A stretch of 18,684 nucleotides of DNA from NCBI RefSeq assembly GCF_020554865.1, contig NZ_JAJCIC010000054.1:1-18684 (forward strand). Direction: 5' to 3'. Both the position numbers and the translations under genes were made by a program. Shown here piece by piece: positions 1-7,993 of this stretch. Source of the stretch: Lacrimispora sp. 210928-DFI.3.58 (GTDB lineage: Bacteria; Bacillota; Clostridia; Lachnospirales; Lachnospiraceae). How positions within the stretch are numbered: position 1 is the first letter of the stretch; each line of letters opens with the position of its first letter. The notes below the pieces were generated by a model. The model did no database searches and had not been told where the DNA came from. It was given only the letters and a program-made list of their open reading frames with translations.

Positions 1-64
1 AGGTGACCTGTACAAGGTGATCCCTGCTATCATGGAAGAGATGGATAAGCTGCCTGAGAAATAG
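1..64 (+). CDS. C-terminal end of a gene cut by the window edge, probably electron transfer flavoprotein alpha subunit
   Basis: Twenty codons remain in the frame starting at base 2, ending with TAG at 62-64. The visible C-terminus, GDLYKVIPAIMEEMDKLPEK, resembles the conserved end of EtfA proteins, where a GDL/GDV turn is followed by a helix of the type VPALIEEL. EtfA would carry the FAD that passes electrons to or from acyl-CoA dehydrogenases. That fits the acyl-CoA operon 4 kb downstream, but this context is inference. So few residues remain that another protein with a similar C-terminal helix cannot be excluded. The gene is followed by a palindromic repeat and a terminator, so it ends its transcription unit. 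Confidence 0.45.
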   Translation, partial: GDLYKVIPAIMEEMDKLPEK

Positions 65-84
65 TTGAGCGCCGGAGCGTGAAA

Positions 85-186
85 CTACGAGCAACATAAA
101 AAATAGCAACGCTCGAAAAAACCTCGCGAACGATTTTTTATGCATCGCACGTAAGAGCCTAAAAGACAGGGTCTAGGTGCTCGTAG
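85..186. repeat. Imperfect palindromic intergenic element
   Basis: Nested inverted repeats span this stretch. The outer arms are CTACGAGCA (85-93) and TGCTCGTAG (178-186), a perfect 9-bp match. The inner arms are ATAAAAAAT (96-104) and ATTTTTTAT (133-141), also a perfect 9-bp match, around a GC-richer centre. The 3' side carries about 36 extra unpaired bases, so the palindrome is asymmetric. It encodes nothing I can see. It lies after the first gene's stop codon and before the terminator at 218-260, so it would be in that gene's 3' UTR. It may be a dispersed intergenic repeat, but only one copy is seen here. Confidence 0.5.
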
Positions 187-217
187 CTAAAAAAACAGTT
201 AAGTATCAATGACCTGC

Positions 218-260
218 AAAAGGGACAGCCGGAGGAAACAGCTTTGGGTTGTCCCTTTTT
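218..260 (+). terminator. Rho-independent terminator of the first gene
   Basis: AAAAGGGACA (218-227) pairs perfectly with TGTCCCTTTT (250-259), leaving a 22-nt loop and a run of Ts that is partly inside the stem. The A-tract/T-tract symmetry means it could also act on the opposite strand. It separates the first gene from the MBL-fold hydrolase gene starting at 303. Confidence 0.7.
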
Positions 261-302
261 GGAAAAATGTAACGAAAAAATTACTATTGTGAGGAATAAG
301 AC

Positions 303-1307
303 ATGACAGTAGACCAGATAGAAGAGGTACTTCCGGGGATATACCGAATACCTGTGCCGCTTAAGGGAAACCCCTTAAAGGAATTGAACAGTTACTTGAT
401 CCGTGGGGATAAAAACCTGCTGGTAGATACGGGCTTTCGGACAGAGGACTGCAGGCAGGCATTGTTAGAAGGCCTGTCTCTTTTGGGGATCCGTATGGAA
501 GACACAGATATTCTGCTCACCCATCTTCATGCAGACCATTCTGGAAATGCCCCTGATATTGTATACAACGGCAATAAAATATATATGGGCAGATTGGACA
601 AAAAATATACGGTCGGAATGGGAACCCAGGAAGAAAATGGGATCGTGCTTCTTCATATGAGCCGTGTGGAACGGCTGAAAAAGAACGGCATTTCTGAGGA
701 ACTGATAAAGGAAATGTTAAAATGCACCCCCTCCAGGACCATGGCCCCCAACCCGGATTATGTGGATTATACAGCTCTGGATGAAGGTGACGAAATACAG
801 GCAGGCAGCTATACCCTGCGGGCAATTGAAACTCCGGGGCACACTCCGGGACAAATGTGCTTTGAAATTGTGGGAACTGGTGCTATGATATTAGGAGACC
901 ATGTTCTTTTTGATATTACACCGAATATTACAGACTGGCCGGGAGTGGAAGACTCTCTGGGCAATTACCTTGCCAGCCTTGATAAGATAGACAAATATGA
1001 TGTGACCATTCCTCTTCCGGGACACCGTAAGCCTGCGGATTTCCACCAGAGGATCGCTGACCTAAAGGCCCATCATGAGAGAAGGCTTGCAGAGTGCAGG
1101 GCTGTAATAAAGCGGCTGGGTAAGGCCCATCTGTATGATATCACGGGAAATATGACCTGGAAGATCCGTGCTGCCAGCTGGGATGATTTCCCACCGGCCC
1201 AGCGCTGGTTTGCCCTGGGAGAATGCCTTTCCCATATTGATCATTTAAAACGGACAGGTCAGATAATACAACATGATGAGGGGGATATTTACTGGTATGA
1301 AGCTTAA
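303..1307 (+). CDS. MBL-fold metallo-hydrolase (LACTB2-like)
   Basis: This 334-residue protein belongs to the metallo-beta-lactamase fold hydrolases. The zinc-binding signature HLHADH is at residues 74-79. The other expected ligands follow: His180 in ETPGHTPG, Asp199 in LGDH, and His241 in LPGHRKP. The residues after about 245 are a helical, basic tail of the size of the winged-helix domain found in LACTB2-like members. Substrates in this superfamily include thioesters, lactones and nucleic acids, so the reaction is not fixed. No signal peptide is visible, so it is probably cytosolic. GAGG at 291-294 is a reasonable ribosome binding site for the ATG at 303. The 3' end overlaps the transporter gene by 11 bases, which suggests translational coupling and a shared substrate pathway. 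Confidence 0.85.
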   Translation: MTVDQIEEVLPGIYRIPVPLKGNPLKELNSYLIRGDKNLLVDTGFRTEDCRQALLEGLSLLGIRMEDTDILLTHLHADHSGNAPDIVYNGNKIYMGRLDKKYTVGMGTQEENGIVLLHMSRVERLKKNGISEELIKEMLKCTPSRTMAPNPDYVDYTALDEGDEIQAGSYTLRAIETPGHTPGQMCFEIVGTGAMILGDHVLFDITPNITDWPGVEDSLGNYLASLDKIDKYDVTIPLPGHRKPADFHQRIADLKAHHERRLAECRAVIKRLGKAHLYDITGNMTWKIRAASWDDFPPAQRWFALGECLSHIDHLKRTGQIIQHDEGDIYWYEA

Positions 1308-2514
1308 TCGATGGATCTATGCGGCAGTAGGAGTGGTGACTCTTCTTCTGGCCGGACTGGTGTATGCGTGGAGCGTGCTTTCACTTCCGATCGCCGCTTA
1401 CTTTACAGAGTGGAGCAAGGCACAGCTCTCCCTGACATTTACCATATGTATGATGGCTTTTTGCTTTGGCTGCATGGCTGGAGGTATGACGGCAGGAAAG
1501 CTGAATGTAAAGTTTAATGTGTGGATCTCCGGCATCCTGTTTTTTGTGGGATTCTTCATTGCAAGCAGGGCACAGTCTCCCGCTGTGCTGTATTTTGGAT
1601 ACGGCGTTCTCTGCGGCTTCGCATCCGGCTTTGTATACAATGCTGTTTTAAGCACGATGAGTGCGTGGTTTCCTGATAAGCAGGGGCTGATCTCCGGTGT
1701 ACTGCTGATGGGCTTTGGCTTAAGCTCCTTTATTGTGGGCAAGGTGTACCAGGCAGTCACCCCTTCCGGCGAGGGCGTGGAGGCCTGGAGAAATTCCTTC
1801 TTTGTGTTCGGCATCATCCTTTTGGCAGTGCTGGCAGTGTGCGGGTTCTTCTTTGTGAAGCCCACAAAAGAGGATTTGGAGGCCCAGGGGATCACGGCCT
1901 CTAAGAAAAAGAAGGTCAATACAGATGGGCTGGATATTGACACAAAGCACATGGTGGCAAGACCAAGCTTCTGGCTGTTCTTCTTTTGGACGATCTGCAT
2001 GGGCGGCGCAGGCATGGCTCTTATCAGCCAGGCCAGCGGTATTGCAAAGGAGGTAGGCCCTGAGGTGGCGGCCGGCACCATTGCAACTGTGGTAGGATTG
2101 ATCTCCATTTTCAATGGACTGGGCCGTGTGTTTTTCGGAAATCTGTTTGATAAGAAGGGGCGGAAAATCACCATGCTCACAGTGGGAACGGCCTTTGGCC
2201 TGTCCTCGCTGATCCTGGCAGCGGCTCTTGGCACAAAGCTGTTCCCGCTTATCATCCTGGGCTTTATGTGCTGCGGTTTCTCATATGGAGGCTTAAACCC
2301 CAGCATTTCTGCCTATGTAAATGCCTCCTACGGCGCTACCAATTATCCAATGAACTTTTCTGTCATGAACTTAAACCTGCTGGCAGCCTCCTTTGGCGGA
2401 ACCATTGCAGGTATGCTGTATGATGCCAGCGGCTCCTATATGACAACCTTATTCTACATGATCGGCAGTGCAGTGGTGAGCTTGATATTTACAATGTCCA
2501 TACGGAAAATTTGA
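1297..2514 (+). CDS. MFS transporter, oxalate/formate antiporter (OFA) family
   Basis: A 405-residue, very hydrophobic protein with about 12 membrane segments and a charged cytoplasmic loop (roughly residues 188-220) between the two six-helix halves, as is typical of the major facilitator superfamily. The N-terminus, MKLNRW followed by LAGLVYAWSVLSLPI, matches OFA-type carriers, which exchange small carboxylates such as oxalate, formate or lactate. The substrate here is unknown. I prefer the ATG at 1297 because GAGGGGG lies upstream and the family begins with this motif. An in-frame ATG at 1273 would add eight residues without a good ribosome binding site. It overlaps the hydrolase gene by 11 bases and ends only 3 bases from the convergent regulator gene, so there is no room for a separate terminator between them. 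Confidence 0.85.
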   Translation: MKLNRWIYAAVGVVTLLLAGLVYAWSVLSLPIAAYFTEWSKAQLSLTFTICMMAFCFGCMAGGMTAGKLNVKFNVWISGILFFVGFFIASRAQSPAVLYFGYGVLCGFASGFVYNAVLSTMSAWFPDKQGLISGVLLMGFGLSSFIVGKVYQAVTPSGEGVEAWRNSFFVFGIILLAVLAVCGFFFVKPTKEDLEAQGITASKKKKVNTDGLDIDTKHMVARPSFWLFFFWTICMGGAGMALISQASGIAKEVGPEVAAGTIATVVGLISIFNGLGRVFFGNLFDKKGRKITMLTVGTAFGLSSLILAAALGTKLFPLIILGFMCCGFSYGGLNPSISAYVNASYGATNYPMNFSVMNLNLLAASFGGTIAGMLYDASGSYMTTLFYMIGSAVVSLIFTMSIRKI

Positions 2515-2517
2515 CCG

Positions 2518-3960
2518 TTACCGGTCCGTATCAAAAGGCTTGGAGAGATCCGGGCCTTTTTCCTTTGCCTTTTTTCGGTACAGAGTTGTTCTGTGGACTC
2601 CTAAGGATTTGGCAGCTGCGCTTAGCTGGCCGCCCTTTTGCTGGATCACAGCCTGGATATACTGCTGTTCAAACTGTTCGGTCGCTTCGCTCAGGGTGAG
2701 GTCCAGAGGAGGAAGCGCAGGAGCCGCGGAGGAAGAACATGATAGGTCAGCAGAGCGGCTATTCCACTCCTGCCGGAGCATGGAGGCCAGAGGCAGCTCC
2801 CGGTGGTCCGGCGGACAGATGAGCACGGCACGTTCGATGATATTGCGCAGCTCACGTACATTTCCGGGCCAGCTGTAGTCCAAAAGGAGCTGGAGGTTGG
2901 AAGCAGACAAAAAGGTGCGCTTGCAGTATTTCTGGTTGTAGCGGTTCACATAATATTTGGAAATGGATTCAATATCCTCAGGACGGTCTCTGAGTGCAGG
3001 GATATGGATGGGCAGCACATGGAGACGGTAATAGAGGTCGCCGCGGAAGGTTTTTTCATTTACCATCTGAAGCAGATTCCTGTTGGTAGCAGTGATGATG
3101 CGCACATCCACCTTTTCCGCCTTGCTGCTGCCAACCGGATAAAATTCTCCGCTTTCTACAAAGCGCAGAAGCTTGGACTGCATGAGGAGGGGAAGCTCTC
3201 CAAGCTCATCAAGGAACAGCGTACCCTTGTGGGCCATCTGCAGAAGGCCTGCCTTGCCCTTGGCGTTGGCACCTGTAAATGCTCCTGGACGGTAACCGAA
3301 GAATTCGGATTCAAAGAGCTCAGGCGGGATAGCGGAGCAGTTGACAGGGATAAAGGGCTGGGTGCTCCGGGAGCTTTTTGAGTGGATGAATTTGGCGATC
3401 AGCTCCTTTCCTACACCGGATTCTCCCACCAGCATGACAGAGCTGTCTGCCAGTGCGATGGTGGCGCATTCCTGGCGGATGGAATGCATTTTGGCACTGG
3501 TACAGACCATCTCGTTGTCATTGGAGGTATACAGGTAGTCGGTGATATTTTTATAGTGGGCATGCTGCTCCTGCTCATATGACAGCTGCCTGGCAAATTC
3601 ATCCATCACCATGTCGGCACGGTTGTTTGTCATGACAAATTCCAGGTTTCCCTGGTCATCAAAGCAGGGCACGCTGGTGGACAGGCGGTAGACGCCTCTG
3701 ACATTTACAAGGCCGGTAACGGTCTTTTTTGTCTTCATGGCCTCCAGAATGGTGGAGTTTCCATAGATGCTCCTTCCGATGAGCTCTTCCGGGGTCTTGC
3801 CCAGGATCTCTTCCTCGGAAAGCCCCATACTGTCGCAGGTGGCAGTATTGACAATGATAAAGCGTCCTTCACTGTCTGTGACGCAGAGGGCATCGAAGGA
3901 TTCCTTGATAATTTTTTCGTATAAGTAATTCTTACTGTATTTGAGCTTTTTTTCGTTCAT
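2518..3960 (-). CDS. Sigma-54-dependent transcriptional activator (PAS, AAA+, Fis-type HTH)
   Basis: This 480-residue enhancer-binding protein has a PAS-like sensor domain (about residues 15-115) and a central AAA+ domain (about 150-385). The AAA+ domain shows Walker A GESGVGKE (179-186), the sigma-54-contact loop GAFTGA (226-231) and Walker B GTLFLDE (246-252). A Fis-type helix-turn-helix follows near 445-465. There is no receiver domain, so it probably responds to a ligand or redox signal through PAS rather than to a kinase. It is divergent from the CoA-transferase operon, whose promoter is a clear -24/-12 element, so it is the likely activator of that operon. The ATG at 3960 is the only in-frame start, but its AGGAG (3973-3977) is 12 bases away. 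An overlapping 11-codon frame starts closer to it. The ligand is unknown; an acyl-CoA or a free acid is plausible. Confidence 0.93.
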   Translation of the reverse strand: MNEKKLKYSKNYLYEKIIKESFDALCVTDSEGRFIIVNTATCDSMGLSEEEILGKTPEELIGRSIYGNSTILEAMKTKKTVTGLVNVRGVYRLSTSVPCFDDQGNLEFVMTNNRADMVMDEFARQLSYEQEQHAHYKNITDYLYTSNDNEMVCTSAKMHSIRQECATIALADSSVMLVGESGVGKELIAKFIHSKSSRSTQPFIPVNCSAIPPELFESEFFGYRPGAFTGANAKGKAGLLQMAHKGTLFLDELGELPLLMQSKLLRFVESGEFYPVGSSKAEKVDVRIITATNRNLLQMVNEKTFRGDLYYRLHVLPIHIPALRDRPEDIESISKYYVNRYNQKYCKRTFLSASNLQLLLDYSWPGNVRELRNIIERAVLICPPDHRELPLASMLRQEWNSRSADLSCSSSAAPALPPLDLTLSEATEQFEQQYIQAVIQQKGGQLSAAAKSLGVHRTTLYRKKAKEKGPDLSKPFDTDR

Positions 3961-3967
3961 TCCGCAT
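3932..3967 (-). other. Possible 11-codon upstream ORF overlapping the regulator start
   Basis: On the minus strand an ATG at 3967-3965 opens an 11-residue frame, MRNERKKAQIQ, ending at TAA (3934-3932). It overlaps the first codons of the sigma-54 activator in a different frame. The AGGAG at 3973-3977 is 5 bases from this ATG but 12 from the activator's ATG, so ribosomes might prefer the short frame. It may lower activator synthesis, or it may be chance. Confidence 0.3.
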
Positions 3968-4004
3968 GTTAACTCCTAAAAAAATTTGCAGTTGTAGCTT
4001 GATC

Positions 4005-4033
4005 ATCATAACATATTTGATGCAAAAACGCAA
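4005..4033 (-). promoter_or_regulatory. Sigma-70-type promoter of the activator gene
   Basis: Read on the minus strand, TTGCGT (4033-4028) and TATGAT (4010-4005) are separated by 17 bases, a good match to the housekeeping consensus. The expected start near 3998 would give a leader of roughly 38 nt before the activator ATG. The -35 hexamer overlaps the first TGCAAAAACGCA repeat, so bound activator could repress its own gene. Confidence 0.6.
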
Positions 4034-4073
4034 CAAAGATGCAAAAATGCACCTAAAAAGATGCAAAAATACA
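4021..4073. promoter_or_regulatory. Three putative upstream activator-binding sites
   Basis: Three near-identical 12-bp sites occur: TGCAAAAACGCA (4021-4032), TGCAAAAATGCA (4040-4051) and TGCAAAAATACA (4062-4073). The middle one is a perfect inverted repeat, TGCA-AAAA-TGCA. The starts are 19 and 22 bases apart, close to two helical turns, so the sites face one side of the DNA. They lie about 80-130 bases before the -24/-12 promoter, a normal distance for enhancer sites of sigma-54 activators. Assignment to the adjacent activator is inferred. Confidence 0.7.
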
Positions 4074-4136
4074 ACAAAAATCAAAGCGATTTGTTAAAAT
4101 AGTGTCAAAATTCCTTTAAAATCGTTCCTTCTAAAA

Positions 4137-4153
4137 TTGGCATGTTCCTTGCT
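4137..4153 (+). promoter_or_regulatory. Sigma-54 (-24/-12) promoter of the CoA-transferase operon
   Basis: TTGGCATGTTCCTTGCT matches the sigma-54 consensus TGGCAC-N5-TTGCW at all but one position. The GG (4139-4140) and GC (4151-4152) have the required spacing. Transcription should start near 4163, leaving about a 50-nt leader with AGGAGGG at 4201-4207 before the ATG at 4214. Upstream repeats and an adjacent sigma-54 activator gene support the call. Confidence 0.85.
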
Positions 4154-4213
4154 GTAAATAATAGCAGGAAGACCGAAGGGGGTTAGTACTAAATACATCT
4201 AGGAGGGACTTTT

Positions 4214-5791
4214 ATGAACAAGAGAATGGGCCTCAATGAAGCCCTGGATTTGATCCCTGATGGAGCGGGGGTCGCTGTATCCGGCTTTATGCTGATGGCA
4301 GTGCCGAGAGAGCTGTATGTGGGGATCGGAAAACGGTTCCAGGAGACAGGACATCCCTGTAACCTGACAGTCATGCATGCCGCAGGAAACGGCAACAACA
4401 AGGATCAGGGTATCTATGACATGAGCTATGAGGGGCTGATCACCCGCTACATCACAGGACATTTTGCAAACAATGCCCGTCTGATCGAGCTTACCAATGC
4501 CAACAAGGTAGCGAGCTATAATTTTCCCCAGGGAGTGATCGCCCACATGTACCGGGCAGCTGCGGCTGGAAAACCGGGAGAGATCACACGGATCGGTTTA
4601 AATACGTTCTGTGATCCGCGTATCCAGGGCGGTAAGATGAATGAGGCGGCAAAGGAGGATCTGGTGGAGCTCATCGATGTGCTGGGAGAGGAATTCCTCC
4701 TCTACAAGATGCCGAAGCTGGATATCGGCCTTATCAGAGGTACTACAGCAGATGAGAACGGCAATATTACGATGGAAGAGGAGGGCGCTCCCATTGACGC
4801 TTTGGATGTGGCCCTTGCAGTAAAGGCCATGGGCGGCAAAGTGATCGCACAGGTGAAGAACTGCGTATCAGGTGCCTCTATTGACAGGGCCCAGGTAGTG
4901 ATCCCGGGCAACCTGGTGGATGCAGTGGTAGTCTGTGAGGATCCCCTTGAGAACCATAGACAGACGCCTGGCTCCTACTATAATCCGGTGCTTTCCGGTC
5001 ATTATAAGCTGGATGGGGTAGGTTTTTCAGAGCTTCCATTTGACGAGAGAAAGGTCATTGCCCGCAGGGCGGCCCTGGAGCTGTCTCCCAATTCCATTGT
5101 GAATTTAGGTATCGGTATCCCTGAGGGAGTGGCAGCAGTAGCAGCTGAGGAGGGAGCGGGAGACCAGCTGACCCTTACCATTGAGAGCGGCCTGGTAGGC
5201 GGCGTTCCCACAGGCGGACAGGATTTCGGATGTGCGGTCAATGCATGGGCGGCACTTCCCATGACCTCGCAGTTTGATTATTACAACGGCGGCAACCTTG
5301 ACCTGACCTGCTTAGGCTTTGCAGAGGTGGACAGCGCCGGAAATGTAAACGTGAGCCGGTTTGGAACCAGGATCGCAGGCTGCGGCGGACTGGTGGACAT
5401 TTCCCAGTCTACTCATACCGTGGTATTCTGCGGAACCATGACGGCAGGGGGATTAAAAGAGAAGATCGAGGACGGCAAGCTGGTAATTGTCCAGGAGGGC
5501 AAGAAGGTGAAGTTTAAAAAGTCCGTAGAGCAGATCACCTTCAGCGCAGAGTTCAGCAAAAAACATGATCAGAGAGTGCTCTTTATCACAGAGCGCTGCG
5601 TATTCCAGGTGACAGATGAGGGGCTCGAGCTGTCTGAGGTGGCTCCTGGTATTGACATCGGGAAGGACATTCTTCCTTATATGGAATTTACTCCAATCAT
5701 TCCTGAGAATGTTCCGCTGATGGATGCGCGGTTATTTACAGAGGCTCCTATGGGTCTGGATAAGATCCTGGCCCAGAGAAAGGTGGTTTAA
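4214..5791 (+). CDS. Acyl-CoA:acetate/propionate CoA-transferase (Pct-like, type I)
   Basis: At 525 residues this is the usual length of the fused two-domain type I CoA-transferases represented by clostridial propionate CoA-transferase. The conserved TIESGLVGGVPTGG segment places the catalytic glutamate at residue 324, where it would form the glutamyl-CoA thioester intermediate. Further family landmarks are SRFGTRIAGCGG, FCGTMTAGGLKEKIEDGK and FITERCVF toward the C-terminus. The enzyme moves CoA from a donor such as acetyl-CoA to a short-chain acid. The exact acid cannot be read from sequence; propionate, lactate, 3-hydroxybutyrate, butyrate and crotonate are all plausible in this family. It is the first gene of a four-gene operon behind a sigma-54 promoter and has an excellent AGGAGGG ribosome binding site. 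The permease gene starts 2 bases after its stop. Confidence 0.9.
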   Translation: MNKRMGLNEALDLIPDGAGVAVSGFMLMAVPRELYVGIGKRFQETGHPCNLTVMHAAGNGNNKDQGIYDMSYEGLITRYITGHFANNARLIELTNANKVASYNFPQGVIAHMYRAAAAGKPGEITRIGLNTFCDPRIQGGKMNEAAKEDLVELIDVLGEEFLLYKMPKLDIGLIRGTTADENGNITMEEEGAPIDALDVALAVKAMGGKVIAQVKNCVSGASIDRAQVVIPGNLVDAVVVCEDPLENHRQTPGSYYNPVLSGHYKLDGVGFSELPFDERKVIARRAALELSPNSIVNLGIGIPEGVAAVAAEEGAGDQLTLTIESGLVGGVPTGGQDFGCAVNAWAALPMTSQFDYYNGGNLDLTCLGFAEVDSAGNVNVSRFGTRIAGCGGLVDISQSTHTVVFCGTMTAGGLKEKIEDGKLVIVQEGKKVKFKKSVEQITFSAEFSKKHDQRVLFITERCVFQVTDEGLELSEVAPGIDIGKDILPYMEFTPIIPENVPLMDARLFTEAPMGLDKILAQRKVV

Positions 5792-5793
5792 GT

Positions 5794-7167
5794 ATGGGAA
5801 TCTTTTTGATTTTATTAAGTATCGCTCTTGTTATTGTACTGGTATTCAGAGGTGTACCTGTTTTTTATTCCGCAGTGATCGCGTCCCTGTTCTGTCTGCT
5901 CACAGCAGCGCTGTTTACAGGCGCGGGCACAGATGCCGGTATTGTGAATTATGTGATCAACGGCATGACAAGTATGGACAGTTCCTATGTAAAGGGACTG
6001 GGCAACTATTTCACCACGAACTTCTGCATTTTCGTTCTGGGCGCTATCTTTGGAAAGCTGTTTGACAATTCCGGCGCTGCGGATGCCATCGCTGAGGCGA
6101 TCGTAAGCAGAATGGGCGCAAAGGCTGTTATCCCTGCGATCCTCTTAGTTGGCTGGGTGCTGACCTATGGCGGTGTTTCTGTATTCGTTGCATTCTTTGC
6201 AATGTATCCTCTGATGCTGTCCCTGTTCAAGGAGGCTGATATTCCGAGACGCCTTCTGCCGCTGTTTTACTTTGCAGGCGCAGGTACCTCTTCAGGATGG
6301 TTCCCAGGCTCTCCGCAGGCACATAACCTTCTGCCTTCCACCGCACTGGGAGTAAGCCCGTCCTCATGGCTGGTTCCCGGTATCTTCTTTGCGATCATCG
6401 AAATGATCATCGTTGTGGGCTTTGTATTTTTCTACACAAACCGCTGCAAGAAGAACGGGGAGCACTATGAGCTTACAGAGGCTGACAAGAAGATCATCGC
6501 AGAAAAGGAGGCAAAGGATGCCTCCAGACGTCCAAGCTGGCTTGTGGCAGCTCTTCCCATGGTCGTTCTGATCATTGTGTTAAATGTGGTGAAGCTGCCG
6601 GTTCCGGTATCCCTGTTAGTAGGCATCCTGGCCGCTATTATCTGCTTCTTCAAGAGCTTTGACCTGAGTAAATTCTGGGGAATGATGAGCGAGGGCGCCA
6701 TGGGCGGTGTTTCCTCCCTGTTCAATACAGCAGCTATCGTTGGCTTTGGTTCCGTTGTTCAGGCAGTTCCTGCATATGCACCTCTGTGCGGCCTCTTAGT
6801 TGGCGCAGTGAGCAATCCGATCGTGGCATCTGTTATCACCGTTGGAGGCCTGGCAGGCGTTACCGGATCCGGTACAGGAGGTATCGGACTTGCTATGCCG
6901 GTTGTCATTGAGAACTTTATCGGTGACCTGGCAGTCAATGCAAACCATGTAAACCTGGCGGCTCTGGCACGGTGCACCTCCATTGCAGCCCTGACTCTGG
7001 ATTCCCTGCCGCACTGCGGACTGGTTGTATCTGTTATCAGCTACACCGGCAACGACCACAAGAGCTCCTACCTGCCGTGTGCTGTTGTATTCTGCCTGGC
7101 TCCGGTGATCACAGTTGCCCTGATGCTTCTGTTTATCGTTGTTACCGGTCAGACCTACCTTATGTAA
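5794..7167 (+). CDS. GntP-family organic acid permease
   Basis: A 457-residue polytopic membrane protein with about 12 hydrophobic segments, resembling the GntP gluconate:H+ symporter family and its short-chain acid relatives. Recognisable points are FVLGAIFGKLFDNSGAADAIA (about residues 80-100) and the GAGTSSGWFPGSPQAHN segment (162-178). A charged cytoplasmic loop lies near 216-245 and there is a glycine-rich GVTGSGTGGIGLAMPV stretch late in the protein. Family members carry gluconate, other sugar acids and 3-hydroxybutyrate-type acids. Lying between a CoA-transferase and two hydratases, it most likely imports the acid those enzymes use; this is inference. It starts 2 bases after the CoA-transferase stop, with AAAGGTGG inside the upstream gene as ribosome binding site. 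Confidence 0.85.
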   Translation: MGIFLILLSIALVIVLVFRGVPVFYSAVIASLFCLLTAALFTGAGTDAGIVNYVINGMTSMDSSYVKGLGNYFTTNFCIFVLGAIFGKLFDNSGAADAIAEAIVSRMGAKAVIPAILLVGWVLTYGGVSVFVAFFAMYPLMLSLFKEADIPRRLLPLFYFAGAGTSSGWFPGSPQAHNLLPSTALGVSPSSWLVPGIFFAIIEMIIVVGFVFFYTNRCKKNGEHYELTEADKKIIAEKEAKDASRRPSWLVAALPMVVLIIVLNVVKLPVPVSLLVGILAAIICFFKSFDLSKFWGMMSEGAMGGVSSLFNTAAIVGFGSVVQAVPAYAPLCGLLVGAVSNPIVASVITVGGLAGVTGSGTGGIGLAMPVVIENFIGDLAVNANHVNLAALARCTSIAALTLDSLPHCGLVVSVISYTGNDHKSSYLPCAVVFCLAPVITVALMLLFIVVTGQTYLM

Positions 7168-7190
7168 TTTGTTGAAAAAGGAGAGATATC

Positions 7191-7964
7191 ATGGCATTGG
7201 ACTATATTCTTCTGGATAAAAAGGATGGAATCGCAACCATTACCTTCCACCGGCCGGAGGCCCTGAATGCACTCAACAGCCAGGTCTTAGCAGATCTGGA
7301 TGCAGCAGTGGATGAGGTTTCGGCTGATCCAAAGGTGCGTGTGGTAGTATTTACCGGTGAAGGAAAATCCTTTATCTCAGGTGCTGATATCAATGAGATG
7401 GATGGATACATCGGAATCGATATCATCAATTATTCCCGCAGGGGAGCAGCCGTGTTCCGGAAGGTGGAGCTCATGACAAAGCCGACCATTGCAGCAGTAA
7501 ACGGATATGCCTTTGGCGGCGGCTTTGAATTTCTGCTGTGCACAGACATCCGCATTGCCAATGAAAAGGCGAAGCTGAGGCTCCCGGAGGTGACGCTGGG
7601 GATCGTTCCGGGCTTTAACGGGACACAGCGCCTGCCAAAGTGTGTGGGTATGAACAAGGCAAAGGAGATCATTTTTACCGGAAAAATGCTCACAGCTGCA
7701 GATGGATTGGAGTTGGGTATTTTAAATAAGGTGGTACCTGTGGATAAGCTCATGGAGGAGACCTATGCCATGGCCTCCCAGATCGCAGATAATTCGGCAT
7801 CAGCCATTGCCCTTACAAAGGCTGCCATGGCTGCCGGGGAAAATATGGACATTGATATCGGTAAGAACATTGAGCTGGGGTATATGGCAGCCGGCTTTGG
7901 CACACCGGATCAGATCGAGGGCTTTGCTTCCTTTAAGGAGAGGCGGCCTGCAAAGTTTCGTTAA
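7191..7964 (+). CDS. Enoyl-CoA hydratase/isomerase, crotonase type
   Basis: A 257-residue crotonase-fold protein. Oxyanion-hole segments are SFISGADINEM (60-70) and GYAFGGGFEFLL (105-116). Both catalytic glutamates of true hydratases are present: Glu113 in GGGFE and Glu133 in RLPEVTLGIVPG, followed by the usual GTQRL. This supports a hydratase, trans-2-enoyl-CoA to (S)-3-hydroxyacyl-CoA, rather than a diverged family member. Chain-length preference is not visible; a short-chain substrate such as crotonyl-CoA fits the Pct-like neighbour. AAGGAG lies just before the ATG, and the 23-base gap from the permease implies the same transcript. Confidence 0.9.
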   Translation: MALDYILLDKKDGIATITFHRPEALNALNSQVLADLDAAVDEVSADPKVRVVVFTGEGKSFISGADINEMDGYIGIDIINYSRRGAAVFRKVELMTKPTIAAVNGYAFGGGFEFLLCTDIRIANEKAKLRLPEVTLGIVPGFNGTQRLPKCVGMNKAKEIIFTGKMLTAADGLELGILNKVVPVDKLMEETYAMASQIADNSASAIALTKAAMAAGENMDIDIGKNIELGYMAAGFGTPDQIEGFASFKERRPAKFR

Positions 7965-7993
7965 ATATTATTGAATGGTAAGAGGTGATACAT

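Noticed and set aside
259..287. TTGGAA-17-TACTAT as a promoter for the MBL hydrolase
   Set aside because: The predicted start would fall at about 293-295, leaving almost no leader and removing the GAGG ribosome binding site. It remains possible but is not supported.
1398..2306. 302-codon ORF on the minus strand opposite the MFS transporter
   Set aside because: It is the complement of hydrophobic codons in a convincing transporter gene, with no motif of its own.
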